This document shows, piece after piece, positions 36,583-45,300 of a DNA stretch of 64,000 nucleotides. Every line of letters starts with the position of its first letter. The stretch's first letter is position 1. The notes under the pieces were generated by a model. The model was given only the letters and a program-made list of their open reading frames with translations, made no database searches and had not been told where the DNA came from. The position numbers were made by a program, and so were the translations under genes. Origin of the DNA: JAGQVA01 sp041391725 (GTDB taxonomy: Bacteria > Bacteroidota > Bacteroidia > J057); contig JAWKNL010000016.1 in the NCBI GenBank assembly GCA_041391725.1, positions 1 to 64,000 of the forward strand. Direction: 5' to 3'.

Positions 36583-37175
36583 GGACTTTGAGGTTCGGGG
36601 AGAAACACAAGTTCTCTTTGAGGTTTATTCGCTTTTTTTTTGTTTTCCCATTCGGGATCGAAGAGCATACCGGTACAGAGGCACATTTTGCGGTTCTGTC
36701 GGTTTAATATGTCATAATTGGGGCAACTCTGGCAGCCGTTCCAGAAAGCATCATCAGTAGTGAGTTCCGAGAAAGTAACCGGGCGATAGCCGAGATCGGA
36801 GTTGATTTTCATCACGGCGAGGCTGGTAGTAATACCGAAGATTTTGGCTTCGGGGTAACGCTGGCGCGACAGTTCAAATACACGCTCCTTGATCATGCGG
36901 GCGAGACCGAGGTTGCGGTATTCGGGGGCGACGATGAGCCCTGAGTTGGCGACGTATTTGTCGTGGCTCCAGGTTTCGATGTAACAGAACCCGGCCAGAT
37001 TTCCATCAACCAATGCAATAACAGCTTTGCCTTCCAGCATTTTTTTTGCCACATACTCTGGCTGGCGTCTTGCGATGCCGGTGCCACGGGCTTTGGCGGC
37101 GGTAGCCATCATCTCGCAGATATCTTCTGCGAAGTTCAGGTGTTGTACGTCAGCGATAACGACTTTAATTTCCAT
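36579..37175 (-). CDS. GNAT acyltransferase, probable N-acylglutamate synthase
   Basis: 198 residues from ATG 37175 (MEIKVVIADVQ); a start at 37235 is less likely. The GNAT fold is clear: ALVDGNLAGFCYIETW, ANSGLIVAPEYRNLGLARMIKERVF (the acyl-CoA-binding block, read in parts) and GITTSLAVMKINSDLGYRPVTF. The C-terminal half carries a Cys cluster (CQSCPNYDIL, CLCTGML) of the type found in the acyltransferases that precede argG in Bacteroidota. As first gene of the operon, and because no argA or argJ exists in this stretch, it probably acylates glutamate using acetyl- or succinyl-CoA. Its stop overlaps the argG start. Confidence 0.8.
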   Translation of the reverse strand: MEIKVVIADVQHLNFAEDICEMMATAAKARGTGIARRQPEYVAKKMLEGKAVIALVDGNLAGFCYIETWSHDKYVANSGLIVAPEYRNLGLARMIKERVFELSRQRYPEAKIFGITTSLAVMKINSDLGYRPVTFSELTTDDAFWNGCQSCPNYDILNRQNRKMCLCTGMLFDPEWENKKKANKPQRELVFLPEPQSP

Positions 37176-37420
37176 GTACAGGGTGATTATCAGAGAGGGT
37201 GAAGGTTGTTGGTTAAAAAATAAAATAAAAACCACGGTACGAAGAACGGTACTTCAGATTTATTCCGATCTTTGGGAATAAACTGTGTACAATGACGCAA
37301 CAATTGATATGGAAAAATATTAGGCCAGGACGGCCCTGATCCTGCTCCGTTCAGTCCTTAAAGACTCCGGAAAGGAAATAGAAAAGGGGTGATATGTAAG
37401 ATTCGTTTTCACAACCGGGG
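37176..37420 (-). promoter_or_regulatory. Long leader of the arginine operon with a hairpin
   Basis: About 240 bases lie between the predicted promoter (37421-37428) and the first ATG (37175), with no gene inside. A perfect hairpin, TTTATTCC (37275-37282 on the minus strand) with GGAATAAA (37259-37266) around an 8-base loop, lies in the middle. Near the start codon there are repeats of GTACCG around TTCTTC. A regulatory leader is possible; a T-box or a leader peptide with Arg codons was not seen. Confidence 0.35.
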
Positions 37421-37428
37421 CAAAGATA
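37421..37428 (-). promoter_or_regulatory. -7 promoter box of the arginine operon
   Basis: TATCTTTG on the minus strand matches the Bacteroidota -7 consensus TAnnTTTG exactly. No TTTG-like -33 box is visible at the usual 17-23 bp spacing, so the call rests on the -7 box and location only. Confidence 0.45.
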
Positions 37429-37485
37429 GAAAACGGATTTTGATATTTCCTAATGATTCTATACAATTTTGAAAAATTGTTAATT

Positions 37486-37935
37486 ATGCGTGCGATACTA
37501 CAACGAGTTTCATCAGCAAAGGTTGTCATTAATGAAAAAATTTCCGGAGAGATCGGGCCCGGACTGATGATTTTACTGGGAATAACCCATCAGGATTCAC
37601 AGGAGGACGTAAACTGGATGATAAAAAAAATCACCCAACTCCGCATTTTCAACGACGCCGAAGACAAAATGAATCTTTCGGTCGTGGACACCGGCGGAGA
37701 CCTGCTGGTGGTCTCCCAGTTTACGCTCTATGCCAATGCCAAAAAGGGCAACCGCCCCTCTTACACCGATGCAGCGCCGCCGGCAACGGCCATTCCCCTG
37801 TATGAAACCTTTCTCTCCCAGCTTCGGGCTTCTTTTCCCGGAAAGGTGGCAACCGGTGAGTTTGGCGCCTCCATGCAGGTCTCTCTGGTCAATGAAGGCC
37901 CGGTTACCATTATTCTCGACTCATCGGACAGATAG
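37486..37935 (+). CDS. dtd: D-aminoacyl-tRNA deacylase
   Basis: 149 residues, removing D-amino acids wrongly attached to tRNA. It starts MRAILQRVSSAKVVI, the family N-terminus; an upstream start at 37453 adds residues with no support. The active-site blocks SQFTLYANAKKGNRPSY and LVNEGPVTIIL (conserved Gly-Pro) are complete. Its gene is followed by the MazG-like gene, a frequent pair in Bacteroidota. Divergent from the arginine operon. Confidence 0.95.
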   Translation: MRAILQRVSSAKVVINEKISGEIGPGLMILLGITHQDSQEDVNWMIKKITQLRIFNDAEDKMNLSVVDTGGDLLVVSQFTLYANAKKGNRPSYTDAAPPATAIPLYETFLSQLRASFPGKVATGEFGASMQVSLVNEGPVTIILDSSDR

Positions 37936-38025
37936 CGCTGAAGAGCAATGCACAAAAACCGGAGGTTTGATTCCCCCGGATTTCTGCTTTTCTTTAGGGC
38001 AAACAACCGATTACTACCTGCTACC

Positions 38026-38355
38026 ATGACGCTAAAAGAAGCTCAAAAAACAGTGGACGACTGGATCCGGACCTATGGAGTCCGGTATTTTTCCGAACTT
38101 ACCAATATGGCCATGCTCACCGAAGAAGTGGGCGAGGTAGCCCGTATCATTGCCCGCCGGTATGGTGATCAGTCCTTCAAAAAGTCTGACAAGGAAGTCA
38201 ACCTCGCCGATGAAATGGCAGATGTGCTTTTTGTCCTCATATGTCTCGCCAACCAGACCGGCATCGATCTCGAAGCGGCCCTTCAAAAAAACCTCGATAA
38301 AAAAACGCAGCGGGACAGTGAGCGCCACAAAAACAACGAAAAACTCCAAAATTAA
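38026..38355 (+). CDS. MazG-like nucleotide pyrophosphohydrolase
   Basis: 109 residues with the all-alpha NTP pyrophosphohydrolase fold: LTEEVGEVARIIARRYGD (the ExxE metal site) and NLADEMADVLFVLICLAN (the ExxD site). These enzymes hydrolyse unusual or damaged nucleoside triphosphates. ATG 38026 is chosen because residues before it are atypical. It lies 90 bp after dtd and just upstream of the PhoD-like gene. Confidence 0.9.
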   Translation: MTLKEAQKTVDDWIRTYGVRYFSELTNMAMLTEEVGEVARIIARRYGDQSFKKSDKEVNLADEMADVLFVLICLANQTGIDLEAALQKNLDKKTQRDSERHKNNEKLQN

Positions 38356-38368
38356 CCCATCCACTCCA

Positions 38369-40345
38369 ATGAAAACCCTTCCTTTTCTCGTGTTTTTGTT
38401 TCTGCTGACGGGTAACCTTTTCTCCCAAAACTACCACCTACTTCTCAGCGGCGATTTTTCTACTGCCCATCTCTCCGACAGTAGCGGGCGATTTCTCCAT
38501 ACCTGGCATTACCACGATGCAGGGGAATGGAAATATACAGAACTGACGCCCGATGGCACGCTCCAGGTTGTAACCCAGTCGGGGGAATGGCTATTGCTGG
38601 ACTGGAACTCACAGGTGTTGAAAAGAAAAAAGGTGCCTGCCAGCCTGCTCAAAAAAGCACAAACCGCCAGCTACGACCAAAAGAAAAACCAATTTGAAGA
38701 AGTGACGATGGTCGTCTCTCTCCCCGAAACGCTTACAGAAACATGGCTTTCCGGGCAACGGATTCCTCCACCCTATACAGCTACCGAAATCAAGCAGGAA
38801 AAACGCGAAATTACCCTCGACGGGCAGTACAAAAAACTCAATCGCGAGACCATATCCGAAATCGAAGCGGGGTATTGGTATAATGCATATGATTACCTCA
38901 ATAATTTTCTCACCCTTAACCCCGATGATCTGGAAGGACTGTATGCCCGCACCCTCCTGCTCACCCGCCGGGGGAATCTGCCGGAAGCAACAAAAGTTGC
39001 CCGTGAAGCAGTAGAAAAGGGGTTGCGGCCCGAAAGATTTCTCTGCAATCTCAACGGCTTGTTTGACCCGCTGCTTCAGTATGCAGATTTCCGGAAATTT
39101 GTCGATTCTCTGGGCGTTTCCCCGATCCTTCATGGCCCCGCGCTGGGCAATAAAACAGCCCATGGCATCTCTGTCTGGCTTCGCACCCACGGCCCGGCAG
39201 AGGTATATGTAAAAGTCCTGAACCCTACGACGAAAACAGAAATTGCCCGTTCTGAAATAGTCAACACAAAAGCTGAGCATGAGTTTACAGGTAAAATACA
39301 CGTTCAGGGACTCCCTGCTTCCACCGCCTGTTTGTATCAGGTGTTTGCAAATGGTAAGCAGGCAGGCGAAAATTATCCATTCACCACCGCACCAGAAAAA
39401 GGAGAAAAATCTGCCTTCAGCATCGGGTTTGCCGGTGGGGCGGGTTATACCCCGTGGTTTGAAAGAATGTGGGACACCCTCAATACCCACAGTCTCAGTG
39501 CCTTTCTGCTGATGGGAGATAATGTGTATATCGATCACCCCGAGCGCCCGGCAACGCAACAATACTGTTATTACCGACGCCAGTCCCGCCCCGAATTTCG
39601 AAGATTTGCTTCTTCTACCCCCCTGTATGCCATCTGGGATGACCATGATTTTACCTATGATGACCAGCGAGGCGGGCCGGAGATCAACAGCCCCTACTGG
39701 AAAAAAGACGTATTAAAACTCTTTCAAAATCAGTGGATCAATCCATACTTTGGCGGCGGAGAAACAGCGCCCGGCTGTTATTTCGACTTCTCCGTAGGAG
39801 ATGTGGATTTTATCATGCTCGATTGCCGGTTCTACCGCGAAGACCCCGAACAGGAAAATCCTTCCATGCTCGGGGATGTACAGAAAGAATGGCTCAAAGA
39901 AAAACTAAAATCCTCTGAAGGCACATTCAAGGTTCTCGCATCGTCGGTGCCCTGGGCAAAAGGCACCAAACCCGGCAGCCTGGATACATGGGATGGGTAT
40001 GCGGCAGAGAGAGAAGAACTATTTTCATTTATTGAGGCGGAAAAGATTGAGGGCGTGATTCTGATCTCCGCAGATCGTCATCGCTCGGATGCCTGGCATA
40101 TTGAGCGGCCAGAGGGGTACGGATTTTACGAGTTCATGAGTTCAAAGCTGACCAACGTCCATACGCATAAGATTATGCCGAAGGCTTTGTTTGGTTATAA
40201 TAAAACCTGCTCATTTGGCCGGTTGGATTTTGATACAAAGCGGGATGACCCGCAGGTAACCTACCGGATTTTTAATATCGAAAATGAAGAAATTCACCGA
40301 ATAACTGTGTATCTGAGCCAGTTGCAGATTGTTAACTCCAAATAA
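38369..40345 (+). CDS. Exported PhoD-like alkaline phosphatase with helical N-terminal region
   Basis: 658 residues from ATG 38369, giving a signal peptide (FLVFLFLLTGNLFSQ). Residues about 40-150 are beta-rich, about 160-230 look TPR-like (NAYDYLNNFLTLNPDDLEGLYARTLLL, read in parts), followed by a beta-sandwich like the PhoD N-terminal domain and then the calcineurin-like metallophosphatase core: LMGDNVYID, PLYAIWDDHDFTYDD (metal ligands), FIMLDCRFYR and ILISADRHRSDAW. PhoD enzymes cleave phosphate mono- or diesters. Two genes downstream are transcribed in the same direction but look functionally unrelated. Confidence 0.85.
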   Translation: MKTLPFLVFLFLLTGNLFSQNYHLLLSGDFSTAHLSDSSGRFLHTWHYHDAGEWKYTELTPDGTLQVVTQSGEWLLLDWNSQVLKRKKVPASLLKKAQTASYDQKKNQFEEVTMVVSLPETLTETWLSGQRIPPPYTATEIKQEKREITLDGQYKKLNRETISEIEAGYWYNAYDYLNNFLTLNPDDLEGLYARTLLLTRRGNLPEATKVAREAVEKGLRPERFLCNLNGLFDPLLQYADFRKFVDSLGVSPILHGPALGNKTAHGISVWLRTHGPAEVYVKVLNPTTKTEIARSEIVNTKAEHEFTGKIHVQGLPASTACLYQVFANGKQAGENYPFTTAPEKGEKSAFSIGFAGGAGYTPWFERMWDTLNTHSLSAFLLMGDNVYIDHPERPATQQYCYYRRQSRPEFRRFASSTPLYAIWDDHDFTYDDQRGGPEINSPYWKKDVLKLFQNQWINPYFGGGETAPGCYFDFSVGDVDFIMLDCRFYREDPEQENPSMLGDVQKEWLKEKLKSSEGTFKVLASSVPWAKGTKPGSLDTWDGYAAEREELFSFIEAEKIEGVILISADRHRSDAWHIERPEGYGFYEFMSSKLTNVHTHKIMPKALFGYNKTCSFGRLDFDTKRDDPQVTYRIFNIENEEIHRITVYLSQLQIVNSK

Positions 40346-40433
40346 ATCAGGGAGGAGCATTAGGAATAGAAGCAAATTAAATACCTTCCTGACCAGAAGA
40401 TAAGTTGGTAAAGAAAAAATCAGTTCTAATATG

Positions 40434-40441
40434 TATTTTTG
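40434..40441 (+). promoter_or_regulatory. Possible -7 box for the ATPase/TOPRIM pair
   Basis: TATTTTTG fits TAnnTTTG, and the predicted start would be about 15 nt upstream of ATG 40462. No good -33 box is seen, so it is a weak call. Confidence 0.3.
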
Positions 40442-40461
40442 ATTTACGAAAGTGTCATAGC

Positions 40462-41565
40462 ATGATTCAGTCCATTTTTATAGAAAATTTCCGCTGCTTT
40501 CACAAAACCGATATAAAAAGCCTGAAAAGGATAAATCTTATCGGAGGGCAAAATAATGTAGGCAAAACAACCTTGCTGGAGGCGATCCTGCTGGGAGTCA
40601 ATCCGTCTGACAAATCCGTCATTTTCATCCAGCAAAAACTTAGAAGTGACTATGGAAACATTGATTCGCCTGAACTAACCTGGCAAAGTTTATTTTTTAA
40701 TTTCAATAGAAAGGAGAATATAAACATCATGGTCTCTACGGCTGGCGCTACTTTCGGGGCACGATTTGCGGTAAAAGATGTGAAAAAAAAACCGGGAATA
40801 GTCAGCCAAGATAATTTGATCGCAGACGAAACCCTTCTCAAAGTTGTAGATAATTCAGCAGAAGATGAGACTGTCCAATCTTCTTTGGTATGTTACAAAA
40901 TTCAGCCTGAATCAGGTACATCTCCTGCAATGCGGTTGGAGGCAAGCAAAGGCAAGTTGAAGTTTGGCATCAGTGGCGGACTTCCGACCCCTATTTTTTT
41001 CGTTACATTCATTCCTGCGGGTTTTAAGCCACTCCCCGCAGCAATGGCAGATGATTTTGAGAAGTTGCGTTATCGCGGACAAGATGACGTGATTCTTAGT
41101 GTCGTGAGAATCATTGATCCCTCGATTGACCGCGTAGAAGTGTTTTCATTTGGTTCCAAGAAAATACATTTACAGCGCAAAGAGCAACCGTTTATACCCA
41201 TTACTATGTTTGGTGATGCCATAAATAAGGTGGTGAATATTACCCTGAAAATTGCCAATAGCCAAAACGGTATCCTTCTCATTGATGAAATTGAAAACGG
41301 TATCCACTACACGCATCAGCATGCGTTCTGGAGTCTGCTTTTTAAGGTCGCTCGCAAGTTTAATGTCCAGATATTCAGCACTTCACACAGTCTCGAAATG
41401 ATCCGGGCATTTAATACGGTAGCTATTAATGAAGGTTTGGCAGATGATACTCAATACATTGAAATGTTTCGGAGTGCCCGAAACGGAGAAATTGTTGGCA
41501 ATATGATTTCTCATGATACACTAGCCTATTCTCTCGTAAACAACCAAACTTTCAGAGGAGAGTAA
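40462..41565 (+). CDS. AAA ATPase of the OLD/AriA-like class
   Basis: 367 residues from ATG 40462 (MIQSIFIENFRCF). The opening is characteristic of SMC/ABC-type ATPases of OLD nucleases and PARIS AriA: IENFRCFHKTDI, then the P-loop LIGGQNNVGKTTLLEAIL. The Walker B region is ILLIDEIENGIHYTHQHAFW, followed by the H-loop-like QIFSTSHSLEMI. No nuclease domain is fused; this is supplied by the next gene, a TOPRIM protein 3 bp downstream. It resembles two-gene ATPase-nuclease defence modules, but homology to a named system is not proven here. Confidence 0.8.
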   Translation: MIQSIFIENFRCFHKTDIKSLKRINLIGGQNNVGKTTLLEAILLGVNPSDKSVIFIQQKLRSDYGNIDSPELTWQSLFFNFNRKENINIMVSTAGATFGARFAVKDVKKKPGIVSQDNLIADETLLKVVDNSAEDETVQSSLVCYKIQPESGTSPAMRLEASKGKLKFGISGGLPTPIFFVTFIPAGFKPLPAAMADDFEKLRYRGQDDVILSVVRIIDPSIDRVEVFSFGSKKIHLQRKEQPFIPITMFGDAINKVVNITLKIANSQNGILLIDEIENGIHYTHQHAFWSLLFKVARKFNVQIFSTSHSLEMIRAFNTVAINEGLADDTQYIEMFRSARNGEIVGNMISHDTLAYSLVNNQTFRGE

Positions 41566-41568
41566 AAT

Positions 41569-42303
41569 ATGGCACATACCCTACTGATCGTTGAAAGTCC
41601 TAATGACGAGGCATTTTTTCGCTTGTTAATACAGACAGGTCAACAGCCTGAAATTACGCCTATTCAGGATACGGAAATCGAACACCTGCACAATTTTGTT
41701 GGAACTGACGGAAAAGAAAAAAGGGGTAAAGATGCACTCCCTGAAAAGCTGGCTGTCATTAAAACTCAACTCAGCAAAAGCCGCCCTGATATTCAGCATA
41801 TTGCCGTAATTCTGGATGCGGACTCACCGCCTTCTGGCGGAAAACAACAATCGTTGGCACTTATCAATCAAGCCTTTGAGAAGGCATTTGGCGTAAATAC
41901 CGGATTTACAGAACTGGGACAAGAAGTAGAAAAAGAAGTAGATCTGTCCGGGGAGATGACTTTATTAAAGTTGTCGTGTTATCTCACCCACGACAGTTCG
42001 GGCGAAGGCAATCTCGATACCGTTATGAAAGCAATTGCCTCAAAATCCTGCCCGGAAAGCGACTGTCCTGAAGAGATGAACAAATGTGTAGTCGGCAAAA
42101 CCGGGAAACCTATGCGGGATTTCACCAAGCAATGGGTAAATTATTATGTAAGAAGCCACGCCAGTAAAAAACAGCTTCAAAATGCGGAAAAACGGCTGCA
42201 TGAAGTTATTACAGATCAGGGCACAAACATATTTGACCTCAATTCACCTCTAATTGCAGGCATAAAATCATATCTCAATCAAATCTCGGGCTTTCCTGCT
42301 TAG
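41569..42303 (+). CDS. TOPRIM (DUF3226-like) protein, partner of the ATPase
   Basis: 244 residues. The N-terminus has the TOPRIM pattern: LLIVESPNDEAFFRLLI with the conserved Glu, and later VILDADSPPSGG with the DxD block, which binds Mg2+ in OLD-type nucleases and topoisomerases. The C-terminal half is helical with a Cys pair (KSCPESDCPEEMNKC). DUF3226 proteins are known neighbours of AAA_15-type ATPases. The gene starts 3 bp after the ATPase stop, so the two are almost certainly a functional pair. A nuclease or tRNA/RNA-targeting effector role is plausible. Confidence 0.75.
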   Translation: MAHTLLIVESPNDEAFFRLLIQTGQQPEITPIQDTEIEHLHNFVGTDGKEKRGKDALPEKLAVIKTQLSKSRPDIQHIAVILDADSPPSGGKQQSLALINQAFEKAFGVNTGFTELGQEVEKEVDLSGEMTLLKLSCYLTHDSSGEGNLDTVMKAIASKSCPESDCPEEMNKCVVGKTGKPMRDFTKQWVNYYVRSHASKKQLQNAEKRLHEVITDQGTNIFDLNSPLIAGIKSYLNQISGFPA

Positions 42304-42333
42304 GATTATGTTTGAAATAAACTACTACTTACT

Positions 42334-45300
42334 ATGAAAAAATGCTCTTTACCCCTAATCCTTCTGGGGTTACTCGCCACGATTTCATCCCTCTCGGCCC
42401 AAAGCCCCCTTTTTGAATGGCCGGAAGTTTCGCGCGAAGCCCGCCCCTGGACCCGCTGGTGGTGGCCCGGCAGCGCGGTTGACAGCGCCAATATCACCTG
42501 GAATCTCTCCCAAATCGCCGCCGCCGGTTTTGGCGGGGTGGAAATTACGCCGATATACGGCGCGAGGGGGCAGGAATCGCGATTCCTCCCATACCTCTCG
42601 CCAGCCTGGGTAAACATGCTCGACTATACGCTGGAAGAAGCTTACCGCCTGGGGCTTTTTGTGGATATTCCTCCCGGATCGGGCTGGCGTACCGGTGGCC
42701 CCTGGGTAAAGCTGGAGGATGCTGACTCAAAGCTGGAAATCACCGCCACACCCCTGACTACCGGCACAAAGTGGAAAACCGATTTTGGCGGTAAAAGAAT
42801 ACTCGCCGTCATGGCTTATGGCCCCGGCCAGGTGCTTGACCTTATGCCCCGGATGCGAAAGGACTCCTCGCTGCGCTGGAAAGTGCCTGCAGGCGACTGG
42901 ACGATCTGGACAGCCGAAATGGTTTTCCGCGGAGGGAATGTCAAACGCCCCGCCCCGGGCGGGGAAGGGTATAGCATTTCGCCCTACTCTTCGGGTGCGC
43001 TGTCGCGTTTTCTTGAAGCCTATGACCAGCGGGTTGGCACACTGCCGCACGGCCCGCTGCACAGCTATTTCCACGATTCGTTTGAATATACGGGCGATGT
43101 CTCAAGGGAAATATTTGACCGGTTTCTCCAAATCAAAGGGTATGATCTTCGCGAACATCTTCCCGCTCTCAGCGGAAAAGGCTGGAAAATGGAGGTCGAA
43201 TCCATTCAGGCGGACTACCGCGAAGTGCTGGGCCTCATCCTGCGCGACGATTTTTTTACCCGTTTCAGCGACTGGGCACATGCCAAAGGCAGCCAGTTTC
43301 GAAATCAGGCACATGGTTCGCCCGGCAACCTCCTTGACCTTTACGCACTGGCAGATATACCGGAAACCGAAATCTTTGGCCCGCTATCGGGTCCCGACGC
43401 AAACCGCCTGATCAACCGGTTTGCCTCCTCTGCGGCTCACGTCGCCGGGCGACCGCTTGCTTCGTCGGAGAGCTGCACCTGGCTGGGTGAGCATTTCACT
43501 GTGGGGCTCGACAGTATAAAAGCCGCCATTGACCACCTGTGGCTGGGCGGGATAAACCATGTATTTTTTCACGGAACGGTATATTCCCCGCAGGATGTAC
43601 CCTGGCCGGGATGGCTGTTTTACGCCTCGGTACAAATGAATCCGCAAAATCCGCTGTGGAAGGATGTTCCCGCCCTGTCTCAGTACATCACCCGTGGGCA
43701 GGCCATGCTTCAGGATGGGACGCCCGACAACGATATTCTCCTCTACTGGCCCTATCACGATGTAATTGAAAAAGAAGGCGACCTGAAACAACAACTGGTC
43801 GTGCACAATCCCACCTGGTTTTCCGGCAGCGAATTTGGAAGGATCGCTCAGAAGCTGGAAGAAGGAGGTTATGCATTCGACTATATTTCTGACCGGCAGT
43901 TGCAAAACAGCTCATTCAGAGATGGGAAAATATTCACCCCCGGCGGCACTGGTTACCGGCTCGTGATTATTCCCGGTTGTGACTATATGCCAATGGAAAC
44001 CGCACAGGCAGTGGAAAAACTCGCCCGGACCGGGGCAAAATTTATCATGGAAAGCCATATCCCCCGATTCTCCCCCGGCTGGAAAAACAAGGCGGAAAAC
44101 AGCCAGACACTTGTGCAAACCTGGCAGCGCATTCTCACAAGCACACCGGTTGCACTTGTACCCGATGTATTCAGGGAAATGGAAAAGCGGGGTATTCGCA
44201 GGGAGGTGTTGAGCAAAAGTGGCGAACTGGCTTTCATCAGGAGGAAAAATTCGCTGGGAACGCAATATCTGGTAGTAAATGAAGGGAACAAACCGTATTC
44301 GGGATACATTTCCCTTGCCACAGGCGGTAAATCAGTGATTCTTATGGATCCGGTGAGCGGGCAGACAGGAAAAGGCGACATGCTTCCGCCCGAAGAAAAC
44401 CTTACCCGGGTATTTGTCCAGCTTCCACCCAAAGCTTCCCTGTTTATCAAAGTCTATAATGAGAATGTGGAAGGCCCGCGGTGGAAATACGAATTCCCCG
44501 GAGGCGAAAAAAATACCCTCAGCGGAAGCTGGAAGGTGGAATTTCTCTCTGGCGGTCCATCGATTCCTCCGAAAAAAAATACGGACACCCTCACAAGCTG
44601 GACAGACTGGGGAAAACAGGAAGAATCATTTGCAGGAACCGCGCGCTACAGCCTCACATTTGACGATCCCGGAACCGGAAAAAAATATATCCTGAACCTG
44701 GGGAAAGTAGCCGAAACCGCCACCATTTATCTCAACGGAGCCCAAATCGCCACGCGGATTATAGCGCCCTATTCTTGTACCCTCCCCACACTCAAACCCG
44801 AAGGCAACCTGCTGGAAATTGAAGTAACCAATCTCGCTGCCAACCGAATCCGGGAACTGGACCGGCGGGGAGTAAACTGGAAAAATTTCTACGATATCAA
44901 CTTTGTCAACCGCGATTACAAAAAATTTGATGCCTCCGAATGGCCCACCTATGAATCAGGACTTATCGGGCCGGTAACCCTTGAGCCGGTTTCGGACAAG
45001 GCTTACATTTTTTCCTACTTCACCGGAAACGGCGAAGACGGCCTCCACCTCGCGCTCAGCCGCGACGGGGTAAAATGGGAAGCTCTCAACGATGGAAATT
45101 CATATCTCACTCCGCTTGTCGGTGAATCCAAACTCATGCGGGATCCCTGCATCACCCGCGGCCCCGACGGCGAATACCACATGGTCTGGACAACCTCCTG
45201 GAGCGGGACGACCATTGGCTACGCCCATTCGAAAGACCTCATACACTGGTCAGAACAACAGGCCATTCCCGTCATGGCGCATGAGTCGAAAGTGCAAAAC

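Noticed and set aside
38609..39646. Minus-strand frame of 345 codons opposite the PhoD-like gene
   Set aside because: Shadow of the phosphatase reading frame; no signal or domain.
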